Origin: Roseiflexus castenholzii DSM 13941
Lineage (GTDB): Bacteria; Chloroflexota; Chloroflexia; Chloroflexales; Roseiflexaceae
Direction: 5' to 3'
DNA length: 64,000 nucleotides
NCBI RefSeq assembly: GCF_000017805.1
Contig: NC_009767.1
Span: 3,658,001-3,722,000 of the forward strand
The position numbers were made by a program, and so were the translations under genes. The notes below the pieces were generated by a model. That model was given only the letters and a program-made list of their open reading frames with translations. It ran no database searches and was not told the origin of the DNA. Position 1 is the stretch's first letter. Every line of letters begins with the position of its first letter. Of this stretch, positions 44,295 through 54,171 are shown in pieces.

Positions 44295-45170
44295 ATGAAA
44301 ACCCATCCATTAACCGCCCTTCAGGTCATCGGCGTGCGCTATCGCGGCAGCACACCTGCCGAAAACGACGAGCGCGCGCTCGACGCTTATGCTGCCTCCG
44401 GCGTCTACCACGCCGCCAGTGTGCCGACGACGATCAGCGAACCACGGATGCCGGCAACACAGCGTCGCATTGACGAACCATCGAACCTGGGTTGGATCTG
44501 TCGCGCTATCGCCGATGATGTTGCCGCGGCGCACGCGCGTGGGCGCGCGCCGCTGATCGTCGGCGGCGACTGCACCCACGCCGTTGGCGTCGTCGCCGGG
44601 CTGCAACGCTCCCACGGACCGAATGCGCGCATCGGGTTGGTCTGGTTCGATGCGCACGGCGACTACAACACGCCACGCACAACCCTCTCCGGGATGCTGG
44701 GCGGTATGCCGGTGGCAGTGTGCGCCGGACTGGCGCTGCCGCAGTGGCGCGACCTAGCGGGGATGCAGGCGCCATTGCCGACCGACCGCATCATGCTGGT
44801 CGATGCGCGTAACCTCGACCCGCCCGAAGAGCAGTTGATCCGCGCCACCGAAACCGCTATCGCCGATGTCAACGATTTCGCCGGTCCTCTGGCATCGCTC
44901 GCGGCTGCTTGCGACGTGCTCTACCTGCACGTTGACTCCGACATTCTCGAGGCTGCGCTCGTGCCGAACCACGCCACCCGCGAACCAGACGGACCGGGGC
45001 TGTCCGAGGTAAGCGCGGCCATCGACACGGTCATGGCGACCGGCAAGGTTGGCGCGTTTGCGGTTGTTTCGGTGTACGGCGCCGGTCCCGGTAGCGACAT
45101 CAGCGTCGCATCGGGAACAGCGCTCATTCGCGCTGGATTGGAAGCCTGGGCGCGACATGGGACGGTGTAG
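44295..45170 (+). CDS. Arginase/agmatinase-family (ureohydrolase) protein
   Basis: A 291-aa ureohydrolase-fold enzyme. Metal-binding motifs appear in order: GGDCTHAVGVV (His), WFDAHGDYNTP (Asp-x-His-x-Asp) and LHVDSDILE (Asp-x-Asp). Members hydrolyse guanidino compounds such as arginine, agmatine or formiminoglutamate. Specificity loops do not tell which. The start at 44295 (MKTHPLTALQVIGVRYRG) follows GAGAGAGACG; the upstream part of the longer frame is translated repeat and is rejected. The gene is preceded by the 27-bp tandem array. Confidence 0.9.
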   Translation: MKTHPLTALQVIGVRYRGSTPAENDERALDAYAASGVYHAASVPTTISEPRMPATQRRIDEPSNLGWICRAIADDVAAAHARGRAPLIVGGDCTHAVGVVAGLQRSHGPNARIGLVWFDAHGDYNTPRTTLSGMLGGMPVAVCAGLALPQWRDLAGMQAPLPTDRIMLVDARNLDPPEEQLIRATETAIADVNDFAGPLASLAAACDVLYLHVDSDILEAALVPNHATREPDGPGLSEVSAAIDTVMATGKVGAFAVVSVYGAGPGSDISVASGTALIRAGLEAWARHGTV

Positions 45171-45396
45171 ACCGCACCGTTCATTCGAACGCCCGGTTCG
45201 CAGGCGCAACGATGCACAACCTGCACGGCAGTCGTGGACGCTAACCGCGCCTTGGACTTAGCTGAACGTGGACGAACGCCCACACTTGTGGAGTGGTTGG
45301 CTGAGCCTGTCGAAGCCAACGCCAATGACAAGACGGTCAACGTGTCCTGCACCCTGCGCGCCCTTATCCACGATACAATCCTTCGTGGAGGCGCGT

Positions 45397-45802
45397 ATGC
45401 ACTCACCATTTCCGGGCACGGACCCGTATCTGAAGTCAATGGCGATCTGGCCCGACGTTCACGCCGGGCTGATTGCTGCCATGAGCCGGCAATTTCAGCC
45501 CTGTCTCAGCCCACGATATGTGGCGGTCATTGTGCCCTACACGGCGTTTTGAGATCATCGACAACAATCTTTCCCGGTTTCTCGTTTCCGATAGCACTAT
45601 CATCGAGCGTGATCAACAGCGTAGCGTGACCGCTGCAACTGTGGCGCCGGCGCCAGTGGTTGGAGCGCTGGAAGTTGAGGTTGAAACACGCTACAATCGC
45701 CTTGAAGTGCGCACCGTCGGCGACGAAACGGCTGCGCTGGCGAGTGAATTGCTCTCGCCGGCGAACAAGCGCTCAGGCGCCGATGCTGCCGACGAAGCCT
45801 GA
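45397..45802 (+). pseudogene. DUF4058 gene, frameshifted and truncated
   Basis: ATG 45397, with TGGAGG upstream, opens MHSPFPGTDPYLKSMAIWPDVHAGLIAAM and continues LSPRYVAVIVPYTAF, the normal DUF4058 N-terminus, then hits TGA at 45550. The next frame carries on with FEIIDNNLSRFLV, IIERDQQRSV and, about 60 residues later, VRTVGDETAALASELLSPANKRSG, the DUF4058 LSPANK motif, then stops at 45802. Around half of a normal 240-260-aa member is missing. So the gene has a frameshift near 45540-45550 and a 3' deletion. DUF4058 function is unknown. Confidence 0.85.
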
Positions 45803-45854
45803 CGTACTGAACGCCTTGCCGCTGCTGGTCTGCGGTAAAGTATGGCGGCGCCCT

Positions 45855-46754
45855 ATGGCAGTCACATCCCGTCTCTACGCCGGTGAAGATGATTACGCGC
45901 GGATGCGCCAGTTGCTGGCGGAAATCGAGGCGCTCGAAGGTCCGCTCGTCTACTGCCACGTCGGCGACCTGGACTGGTGGCGCTTCACCGATGAGGACAC
46001 CCACGCGCTGGCAACGCGCATCCGCCTCTGGTTCGACCATCAGGGTGCGCTGGTGGGGTTTACCTGGCCCAGCGAACATCAGGTCGATCTGCTGGTCCAT
46101 CCAGCGTACCGTGCCATCGAACCGGCGATGCTCGATTGGGTTGAGCATCTGAGCCGTCTTGACGTTGACGATCCCAAGCCACACGTGTCTGTATGGAGTT
46201 ATGAGCACGATGCGTACCGCAATAATCTGCTCATGCAGCGCGGATATGTGCGCACAGACCACTTCCTGTCGCTCAGCACACGTGATTTGCATGAACACGT
46301 ACCGGAGCCGGAAGCGCCGGCCGGCTACACCATCCGCCACGTTCAGGGCGAAGCGGACGTGCACGCGCGCGTCGAAGCGCACCGCGACGCCTTTGCCTCG
46401 TCGCGGATGAGTGTTGCCAAATACCGCGCTGCGATCCATGCCCCGACCTATCGCCCCGATCTCGACCTGATTGCGGTTGCGGACGATGGAAGTGTGGCGG
46501 CGTTCTGCACCCTGTGGTTCGACTCGATCAACCGCATTGGTGAGATTGAACCGCTCGGTTGCCGGGCTGCCCACCGCCGCCATGGGCTGGCGCGCGCGCT
46601 CGTGCTCGAAGGGCTGCGTCGTCTGCAAGGGTACGACGCGCACCTGGCGACCGTGTTCTATGGAAGTGAACCGGAAGACCAACCGGCGCGTCAGTTCTAC
46701 GCGAGCCTGGGGTTTATCGAACGCGGGCGTATGTATGCGTGGAAGAGGGGTTAG
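45855..46754 (+). CDS. GNAT-family N-acetyltransferase (double domain)
   Basis: A 299-aa protein with two GNAT-like halves. The N-terminal half (EGPLVYCHVGDLDWWRF, LVGFTWPSEHQVDLLVHPAYR) is degenerate. The C-terminal half has the acetyl-CoA motif GEIEPLGCRAAHRRHGLARALVLEGLRRLQ and ends FYASLGFIERGRMYAW. Such pairs are common in resistance- or modification-type acetyltransferases. The substrate is unknown. The start ATG 45855 is chosen; an in-frame ATG at 45783 lies inside the decayed DUF4058 gene, which the longer frame would overlap. Confidence 0.85.
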   Translation: MAVTSRLYAGEDDYARMRQLLAEIEALEGPLVYCHVGDLDWWRFTDEDTHALATRIRLWFDHQGALVGFTWPSEHQVDLLVHPAYRAIEPAMLDWVEHLSRLDVDDPKPHVSVWSYEHDAYRNNLLMQRGYVRTDHFLSLSTRDLHEHVPEPEAPAGYTIRHVQGEADVHARVEAHRDAFASSRMSVAKYRAAIHAPTYRPDLDLIAVADDGSVAAFCTLWFDSINRIGEIEPLGCRAAHRRHGLARALVLEGLRRLQGYDAHLATVFYGSEPEDQPARQFYASLGFIERGRMYAWKRG

Positions 46755-47243
46755 GGGTTAGAAAAACTGTCTCCTTGCTCACGCGCCCCTCGCTCATCCG
46801 CTCACCTGGCCGCAACCGTCACGTTTCCTCTCCCAAGACCCTTGAGACGATATGACATCCTCGAAGCAGGCGCAAACCCTTCCTCTGGTGACGTCCAATG
46901 GCAGGAAGCAGGGTTACGAGCAGACCTCACGAGTCGGGGACATCCTTCGACCTGCTCGACACGCAATGTGGAACCTCCCCGCGCTTCCCCTTCTACGACC
47001 CGCTCCCGCGCTCGGTGACTGTCATCGGCATCTGTTCATCAACTATTCATTCGCTAGCGCTACGATGACGCTAAGCGCGAAGCACGGACACAGGAAAGTC
47101 ACTTGGATTGGAATAGAGATCATCGGATACAGACCAATCTTCGAGGTATTTTCCACCAGCGCAGCACCGGCTGCTCGTGAGCAAGACGCGATGACAGGAG
47201 AAATAAGGTTCATATGCGCACACAATTGACAGAAGGGACTGCA
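46755..47243. other. Intergenic region, no convincing gene
   Basis: About 490 bp between the GNAT gene and the IPT/TIG protein. A plus-strand frame at 46852-47229 has no RBS and lacks protein-like composition. TCGCTAGCGCTACGATGACGCTAAGCG near 47050 contains overlapping short inverted repeats. A promoter for the downstream gene is likely but cannot be placed. Confidence 0.5.
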
Positions 47244-49424
47244 ATGAGGTTCATTTCTTTCAATCTCTTCATCCGCGCGCTGACCATCGTCAGTTTTGTC
47301 GTGGGATTGATCGGCGGAATCGGTCTCATTCCTCGTCCGGTGCGCGCCAATGTGCAGCCATCCTGCTCCACCACGCCGCTCTTCACTAATGGCTCATTCA
47401 TTACAGGAACCGGCAACGGCGCGAGCGGCGCCAATACCAGCTCGCCCCAGGGCACTGACACCGGTTTCGGATACCTGGTCGATCCGACGCGCACACAAAC
47501 CGTCCCCGCCGGTCCCGCTCGCGCTCGCCTGGCGGACGATTTCACTGTGACCGGCAATGGGTGGCGTCCTTCTGCGATAACGCTCTACGCTTATCAGATC
47601 AACAGTGGTACCACATCGACCATCACGGGAGTGGTCGACCTGCGTCTATGGAATGGCGTCCCCGGCGATGGCGGCGCAGTGATCGCCGGTCCGGTGAATG
47701 GAACAATCACAAACAATAACTGGACAAATGTTTATCGCGTGCCTGCTAATGACCCAACGCAAACATCCCGACCGATCATGGCGGTGACGATCAACTGGCC
47801 CTTTACTGTCACTACCTTGCTGACCGGAACCTACTGGATCGAGTGGGGCATGGCAGGCAATGAGAGCCTCAGCGGTCCCTGGGTTCCCCCCGTCAGCACC
47901 GGCACTACCAACAATGCGCGCCAGCTCGATCTGACCGGCGGCGAGCCGGGAACCTGGGCGCCACGCGGTGACTATACGAATACCAGCAACATTGTTGAAT
48001 TCCCGTTCGTCATCTGCGGCTCGGAGATACCCACACCACAAATTACAAGCCTGAGTCCGAACGCAGTAACCGCTGGCAGCGATGAGTTCACACTGACGGT
48101 CAACGGCAACGGCTTTATCGATGGCACAGGGTCGGATCGCTCGGTCGTGCATTGGAATGGTAGTCCACGCGCAACGACGTATATCTCCAGCACCCAACTG
48201 ACCGCGACCATCCCCGCCAGCGACATCGCCACGGCAGGCACGGCGAGCGTGACGGTCGTCAATCCAGGCAACGTTACATCGAATACGGAAACGTTCACGA
48301 TCACCAACCCGACGCCAGCGATCAGCAGCCTCAGTCCGTCCACCGCCGTCGCAGGCAGTTCCGGCTTCACCCTCACCGTCACCGGCACGAACTTCGTCAA
48401 CGGGTCGGTCGTGCGCTGGAACGGCAACGACCGCACCACTACGTTCGTCTCCGGCGCCCAACTGACCGCGACCATCCCCGCCAGCGACATCGCCACGGCA
48501 GGCACGGCGAACGTGACGGTCGTCAACCCTGCTCCCGGCGGCGGCGAATCGGGCGCAGCAACGTTCACCATCATCAACCCGACGCCGACGATCACGGCGA
48601 TCAGTCCGTCGTCGGCCACGGCAGGCGGTTCCGGCTTCACCCTCACCGTCACCGGCACGAACTTCGTCAACGGGTCGGTCGTGCGCTGGAACGGCAACGA
48701 CCGCGCCACCACGGTCGTCTCCAGCACGCAACTGACCGCAACCATCCCCGCCGGCGACATCGCCACAGCGGGCACGGCGAACGTGACGGTCGTCAACCCT
48801 GCTCCCGGCGGCGGCGAATCGGGCGCAGCAACGTTCACCATCAACAACCCGACGCCGACGATCACGGCGATCAGTCCGTCGTCGGCCACGGCAGGCGGTT
48901 CCGGCTTCACCCTCACCGTCACCGGCACGAACTTCGTCAACGGGTCGGTCGTGCGCTGGAACGGCAACGACCGCGCCACCACGGTCGTCTCCAGCACGCA
49001 ACTGACCGCAACCATCCCCGCCGGCGACATCGCCACAGCGGGCACGGCGAATGTGACGGTCGTCAACCCGGGTCCCGGCGGCGGCACATCCAACACCGCG
49101 ACATTCACCATTCAGGCGAGCAACCCAACGCCGGTGATCGGCAGCGTCTCGCCAGACCTGATACCGGTGGGAGACACAGATGTCGTTCTGACGGTCACCG
49201 GCAACAACTTCGTTGCGAATTCGGTGGTGCGCTGGAATGGAACGTCGCTCACAACGACATTCGTCAGCGCGACGCAGGTGCAGGCGACCCTCCCGTCAGC
49301 GCAACGCAGCGCCGCAGGTGATGGAAGCGTCACGGTCTTCAATCCGGCGCCCGGCGGCGGTGTGTCGAATGCGATCACGGTACCGGTGCGCTTCCAGGTG
49401 ATGCTGCCGCTGGTTGTACGGTGA
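47244..49424 (+). CDS. Secreted IPT/TIG-repeat protein
   Basis: A 726-aa exported protein. A signal peptide (FISFNLFIRALTIVSFVVGLIGGIGLIP) is followed by a roughly 230-aa N-terminal domain of the PEP-CTERM/choice-of-anchor type (ADDFTVTGNGWRPSAITLYAYQ, GVVDLRLWNGVPGDGG). Five Ig-like IPT/TIG domains start at about 275, 360, 450, 540 and 635, each with the pattern PTITAISPSSATAGGSGFTLTVTG. The last ends with VMLPLVVR, a short tail seen on many secreted proteins of this lineage. It is probably an extracellular adhesin. ATG 47244 with GAAGGGA upstream is preferred over 47214. Confidence 0.85.
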   Translation: MRFISFNLFIRALTIVSFVVGLIGGIGLIPRPVRANVQPSCSTTPLFTNGSFITGTGNGASGANTSSPQGTDTGFGYLVDPTRTQTVPAGPARARLADDFTVTGNGWRPSAITLYAYQINSGTTSTITGVVDLRLWNGVPGDGGAVIAGPVNGTITNNNWTNVYRVPANDPTQTSRPIMAVTINWPFTVTTLLTGTYWIEWGMAGNESLSGPWVPPVSTGTTNNARQLDLTGGEPGTWAPRGDYTNTSNIVEFPFVICGSEIPTPQITSLSPNAVTAGSDEFTLTVNGNGFIDGTGSDRSVVHWNGSPRATTYISSTQLTATIPASDIATAGTASVTVVNPGNVTSNTETFTITNPTPAISSLSPSTAVAGSSGFTLTVTGTNFVNGSVVRWNGNDRTTTFVSGAQLTATIPASDIATAGTANVTVVNPAPGGGESGAATFTIINPTPTITAISPSSATAGGSGFTLTVTGTNFVNGSVVRWNGNDRATTVVSSTQLTATIPAGDIATAGTANVTVVNPAPGGGESGAATFTINNPTPTITAISPSSATAGGSGFTLTVTGTNFVNGSVVRWNGNDRATTVVSSTQLTATIPAGDIATAGTANVTVVNPGPGGGTSNTATFTIQASNPTPVIGSVSPDLIPVGDTDVVLTVTGNNFVANSVVRWNGTSLTTTFVSATQVQATLPSAQRSAAGDGSVTVFNPAPGGGVSNAITVPVRFQVMLPLVVR
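48561..49100 (+). repeat. 270-bp internal tandem duplication of IPT/TIG domains
   Basis: The segments starting at 48561 and 48831 are nearly identical over 270 bp (90 codons), including synonymous positions, for example GCGATCAGTCCGTCGTCGGC in both. A third related copy precedes them at 48291. This is a recent in-frame duplication within the coding sequence. Confidence 0.9.
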
Positions 49425-49692
49425 TACGTTCCATTGTTCCCTGGGGCGACCCGCCGATTCGCCCCTTATACAGGTGTCGATTTTCCGACAAGCCCTTGCG
49501 GTGCATTATCCGTTTTTGGGCATCAGAATGTCTCAACTTTCCCTCTCCAGCGGCGCCGGATGCCGGAAAGGGAGCAGGGGGTAGGGAGAGAAAGGCTTCG
49601 GGACACAGCAACCATCCCTGGTTCCCGAAAAAACTCTATTGTTGAGCGTGGACGCCTCTCCCCGGACGCGCTCTGGACCCATCACGGACGCC
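49425..49692. other. Intergenic region without gene
   Basis: Short frames on both strands overlap one another and have no RBS or recognisable protein content. CTCAACTTTCCCTCTCCAGC and GGAGCAGGGGGTAGGGAGAG are composition-biased. Nothing else is seen. Confidence 0.5.
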
Positions 49693-49816
49693 CCTGCTGC
49701 CAGATGTTGCGACATCGTTGCCTGTGGTATCATAACCCGCACGGCGCACCGGTCTGGACGGGGCGCATTGACCTGCTGCCAGATGTTGCGACATCGTTGC
49801 CTGTGGTATCATAACC
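49693..49816. promoter_or_regulatory. Duplicated 45-bp element with palindromic operator-like core before the MFS gene
   Basis: Two identical 45-bp copies lie at 49693-49737 and 49772-49816, 79 bp apart. Each contains GATGTTGCGACATC (49703-49716 and 49782-49795), an inverted repeat GATGT-N4-ACATC, and ends GGTATCATAACC, which holds a -10-like TATCAT. The second copy ends 33 bp before the GTG start. A repressor or activator site pair is likely, with the regulator not identified. Confidence 0.55.
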
Positions 49817-49848
49817 GGGCATCGCAGTCGTGACGTTCAGGAGTCTCC

Positions 49849-51039
49849 GTGGAGCCGAAAACCCTCGCCAATCGCCTCTCTGCCGCTTCGATTGCCTGGC
49901 GTCCGGGTATAGCAATGGCATTACTGATGGGCTATTTTGTTCTTTTCGGCATGACGGTTGGCGGACAGGGGGTGCTCTGGGCAGACATTATTCACACCTT
50001 GCGCATCAGTGAAGGTGCGTTTGGGTCGGTCCAACTCCTGCCGCCACTTATCGCAATGGGATTGCTGGTTCTCGGTGGTCCGCTGACAGTGCGGTTCGGC
50101 AAAAAACGCCTCGCTATCACTGGACTTATCGTGCTTGGTCTCTCGTCACTCGGACTTGCCGCCGCGAGTGACTTCTTGAGTTTCAGCATTGCCCTTGCAC
50201 TCAGCGGTCTGGGGTTCGGCGCAGTCGAGATGGCAATGAATAGCGCTACGCTAGATTGGGAACAACAAACGCAGCGCCCAGTGATGAACCTCATGCATGC
50301 CGGATTCAGCGGCGGCGCTGTGACAGGCGCGTTCGCTGCCGGCGGACTGTTACAGACAGGATGGATCTATGCGCATGTGCTCTGGCTGCTCGCTGCGTTC
50401 TGCGCTATCGCCCTGCTGGCAACATTGCCCGTGCGCTATCCGCCTGCTGCACCCACGCACACCACCCACAATGGAGCAGGCGCGGCGTTGCGCCTTTTGA
50501 TCGACCGACGCGCGCTGCTTGCGTTTGCGGTGTTGAGTATGTTTGGCGTCGTGGGGGAAAGCGTCGCCAACACCTGGTCGGTCATCTACCTGCGCGACCT
50601 TGGCGCAGCGGCATTTGTCGGGGGTACTGCATATGCGCTCTTTAACGGAACGATGTTTGTTGGAAGGCTGACAAACGCACCATTTGTTGCGCGGTTTGGC
50701 GCGCGCACATCGCTGCTCACATCGGGTACGCTTGTGATCATTGCCGGGCTGTTGCTGATCATCCCCGACTCCATTCCGGCTGCGGTGGCTGCCTTTGCGC
50801 TTGCCGGTCTGGGAGTCGCCGGCGTCGTGCCGACGGCGCTCAGCGAGGCGGCGCGACATGCTCCTGGCAGCAGCGGCGCAGTGACCGGCGCAATCATGGC
50901 AGTGACATACCTTTCCTTTGTCGTGTGTGCGCCGCTTATCGGCTGGATAGCGGAACTGGTCTCGCTTCAAACGGCGCTGCTGACGGTTGCGCTCAGCGGC
51001 ATAGGCATCGTTGGGCTGGCGCGCGGCATCGCTCGATGA
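49849..51039 (+). CDS. MFS transporter
   Basis: A 396-aa major facilitator protein with twelve predicted helices, for example MALLMGYFVLFGMTVGGQGVLW and LLTVALSGIGIVGLARG. The loop between TM2 and TM3 reads GGPLTVRFGKKRLAITG, a version of the MFS A-motif. The small charged loop residues do not show the substrate. Start GTG 49849 has AGGAG six bases upstream. The paired 45-bp elements before it imply specific regulation. Confidence 0.9.
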   Translation: MEPKTLANRLSAASIAWRPGIAMALLMGYFVLFGMTVGGQGVLWADIIHTLRISEGAFGSVQLLPPLIAMGLLVLGGPLTVRFGKKRLAITGLIVLGLSSLGLAAASDFLSFSIALALSGLGFGAVEMAMNSATLDWEQQTQRPVMNLMHAGFSGGAVTGAFAAGGLLQTGWIYAHVLWLLAAFCAIALLATLPVRYPPAAPTHTTHNGAGAALRLLIDRRALLAFAVLSMFGVVGESVANTWSVIYLRDLGAAAFVGGTAYALFNGTMFVGRLTNAPFVARFGARTSLLTSGTLVIIAGLLLIIPDSIPAAVAAFALAGLGVAGVVPTALSEAARHAPGSSGAVTGAIMAVTYLSFVVCAPLIGWIAELVSLQTALLTVALSGIGIVGLARGIAR

Positions 51040-51079
51040 CAGGAACGCACAGAAACGATTTCTCGTGTACAATGCAGCC

Positions 51080-52528
51080 ATGATGACTCGTTGTCTCCGC
51101 TTCGTGAGTGCGCTGCTCGTCGTCGTGCTGGCGGGATGCGGCAACCTGCCCGTTCCGTTGGGTTCGATGTCGACCACAACGCCCACCCCTCTTCCAACAG
51201 CGACGTCGCAGCCAACGGTCGCGCCAACCGACACACCACGCCCGACGCCTCCTGCAACGGCAACGCCAACCCTTGCCCCCACTGCAACGCCGACAGTCAC
51301 GCCATACCCGCTCCTGCCCACCCCCACGCTTGCGCCGCTAAGCGCAAACGAGCGTCAGGCGGTTTTCGAAGATGTCTGGACACTGGTGCGCGACCGGTAT
51401 GTGTACGAGGACTATGGCGGCGTCGATTGGGACGCGGTGCGTGCTGAATTTGAGCCGCGCATTGCCCGCGCCGCTTCGGAAGCGGAGTTCTATGCGCTTA
51501 TCGAAGAAATGATCGGGCGGCTTGGCGATGATCATACGCGCTTCGACACGCCCCAGGAAGTAGCGGAAGAAGCAGCGCGTTTCGACGGCGGCGTGGCATA
51601 TGCCGGCATTGGCGCCATGATCCGCGATCTGGAAGAAGGGATTCTGATCACCCGTCTCGCTCCTGGCGGACCGGCGGAGCAGGCAGGGCTTCAGCCGCGC
51701 GACCTGATCATTGCCGTCAATGGCGTGCCGGTCAGCGACACCATCACCTTTGGTCCTGGCGGTCCGGTCTCGGTGGTGCGCGGACAACCCGGAACGCCGG
51801 TGCAACTCCGGATCATCGACGCCGCCGGCGCCACACGCGATGTGACGGTCATTCGCCAGATCATCCCTCCCGATGCATTCCCGATTGTCGAGGCGCGCCG
51901 CGTGCCGGGAACCGATATTGGCGTGGTGCTGATCGATACATTCAATGTCTCAGCGCTCGATGAGCGCGTAACCGACGCCATTATGTCGCTCTATCAATCT
52001 GGTCCGCTTGATGGGCTGATTCTGGATGTGCGCACCAACGGCGGGGGACGCCTCGATATGCTGCGGCGCACGCTTGGATTGTTCCTCGATGGGGGGACAA
52101 TCGGCAGCAGCAGCGGACGCGAGCGATCATTCAGCATCGACGTGCCTTCTGGCAAGACGTTGCCACTGCTCGAGCAGATGCCGATTGTGGTATTGACCAG
52201 TGATGAAACCGCCAGCGCCGCCGAAATGTTTGCAGCCGGCTTGCAATTCCGTGGACGGGCGCGAGTGGTCGGTACGCCAAGCGCGGGCAATACCGAGAAT
52301 CTGATCGGGTATGATCTCGATGACGGTTCACGCTTCTGGCTGGCAGAACTGGTCTTCCGCCTGCCTGATGGATCGTTGCTCGAAGGGCGCGGCGTCCAGC
52401 CGGATCGGATCGTCGAGATTGACTGGTGGCGCTACGCATTCGAGGACGATCCGCAGATACATGCAGCGGTCGAGGAACTCCAGCTTGTCGGTCGATCAAA
52501 TGACGTTGCAGAGGTGGTCGAACGTTGA
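51080..52528 (+). CDS. S41-family peptidase lipoprotein with PDZ domain
   Basis: A 482-aa lipoprotein (FVSALLVVVLAGCGN). A long Pro/Thr linker leads to an N-terminal helical region, a PDZ domain (ILITRLAPGGPAEQAGLQPRDLIIAVNGVPV, about 200-265) and the S41 core (LILDVRTNGGGRLDMLRRTLGLFLDGG; LTSDETASAAEMFAAGL with the presumptive Ser). Where CtpA-type enzymes have a catalytic Lys in VGxxSxGKG, this one reads VGTPSAGNTEN. Start at 51080 or 51083. It is probably a cell-surface processing protease, of a variant or inactive type. Confidence 0.88.
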   Translation: MMTRCLRFVSALLVVVLAGCGNLPVPLGSMSTTTPTPLPTATSQPTVAPTDTPRPTPPATATPTLAPTATPTVTPYPLLPTPTLAPLSANERQAVFEDVWTLVRDRYVYEDYGGVDWDAVRAEFEPRIARAASEAEFYALIEEMIGRLGDDHTRFDTPQEVAEEAARFDGGVAYAGIGAMIRDLEEGILITRLAPGGPAEQAGLQPRDLIIAVNGVPVSDTITFGPGGPVSVVRGQPGTPVQLRIIDAAGATRDVTVIRQIIPPDAFPIVEARRVPGTDIGVVLIDTFNVSALDERVTDAIMSLYQSGPLDGLILDVRTNGGGRLDMLRRTLGLFLDGGTIGSSSGRERSFSIDVPSGKTLPLLEQMPIVVLTSDETASAAEMFAAGLQFRGRARVVGTPSAGNTENLIGYDLDDGSRFWLAELVFRLPDGSLLEGRGVQPDRIVEIDWWRYAFEDDPQIHAAVEELQLVGRSNDVAEVVER

Positions 52529-52884
52529 ACGCTGGAAAGGCAAGGGGCAGAGACGGGATGGGCGAAAGCGGCGCGCGGAACATATCAATCCCTGTCTCCT
52601 GACCCTTAACCCCTGACCCGCGACCTGGTTCTCATACTCATGCGCGGTCATTCGCACAACACTGCCGGGGCGCTGCGGGCTAAAGCCCATAACGCGCTGT
52701 GGAACGACACGCTGGTAAAAATTCATTCGCACAACACTGCCGGGGCGCTGCGGGCTAAAGCCCTCGCTAAGGACATGAAAGCCCCGCTGGGGCTTGCGAA
52801 CCGGTCGCTCGAACATCTTGTCTGGCTGACCGCAAGTTCGTATCAGTTCTCGGTTCTCGGTTCTCAGTTCTCGGTTCTTACACC
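52529..52884. repeat. Intergenic region with two 40-bp repeats
   Basis: CATTCGCACAACACTGCCGG followed by GGCGCTGCGGGCTAAAGCCC occurs at 52649-52688 and 52724-52763. A short hairpin AAGCCCCGCTGGGGCTT follows near 52780, and TTCTCGGTTCTCGGTTCTCAGTTCTCGG just before trpC is a low-complexity tract. No gene is seen. Confidence 0.85.
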
Positions 52885-53690
<806 letters not shown>

Positions 53691-53694
<4 letters not shown>

Positions 53695-53858
53695 GATGTC
53701 CAGGTTGCGACGGGTTGATCGAGGAATCGGATGTGCCGTTTTGCCCGTTTTGTGGCATGCAAATCCGTGTTTCAAGCGCCGGCAAGCCGACACAGCGCAC
53801 CAGCCTGGTTATCGACACACCACCTCCCACTCCATTTATTCAATCCTTCATTTCCTAG
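53691..53858 (+). CDS. Small zinc-ribbon protein, possibly the N-terminal half of a split DUF4190 protein
   Basis: GTG 53691 overlaps the trpC stop. The 55-aa product reads MRCPGCDGLIEESDVPFCPFCGMQI, a two-knuckle zinc ribbon (four Cys), then a Thr/Pro-rich linker, and stops at TAG 53856. Deleting one base at this stop would join it to RETASYAPDGYETSVPPIS and the two-helix DUF4190 part in the next frame. Zinc-ribbon plus DUF4190 fusions are common, so this is probably a split single gene, although separate translation is possible. Confidence 0.65.
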
Positions 53859-53913
53859 GGAGACGGCATCGTATGCGCCGGATGGTTACGAAACATCCGT
53901 ACCGCCGATCAGC

Positions 53914-54171
53914 ATGGCAGCCATCGTCAGTCTGGTGTTCGACATTCTTGGCTGGTTTACGGCGCCGGTCATCTGTTCGATCATCGCCATTGTAGCAGGA
54001 CACCGCGCGCACCGTGAGATTGCCGCGTCGAACGGGCGGCTCGGCGGAAGCGGACGCGCAAAAGCCGGGATGATTATGGGGTATATTCAACTGGCGTTGG
54101 TTGCATTTTTGTGCATTCTCTTCTTTGTCATCCTCCTGCTGACAGGGATAGCCGGCACAGGACCACGATGA
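53914..54171 (+). CDS. DUF4190 membrane protein (C-terminal half of split gene)
   Basis: An 85-aa membrane protein from ATG 53914 (MAAIVSLVFDILGW) with two hydrophobic helices around a basic loop (GHRAHREIAASNGRLGGSGRAKAGMIMGYIQLALVAFLC), the DUF4190 pattern. The frame extends upstream to 53731 without a better start. Its stop overlaps the amidase ATG (ATGA). See the zinc-ribbon entry for the frameshift interpretation. Function is unknown. Confidence 0.75.
   Translation: MAAIVSLVFDILGWFTAPVICSIIAIVAGHRAHREIAASNGRLGGSGRAKAGMIMGYIQLALVAFLCILFFVILLLTGIAGTGPR

Noticed and set aside
46852..47229. 125-codon plus-strand frame before the IPT/TIG gene
   Set aside because: No RBS or protein-like composition, and it overlaps the start region of the downstream gene.
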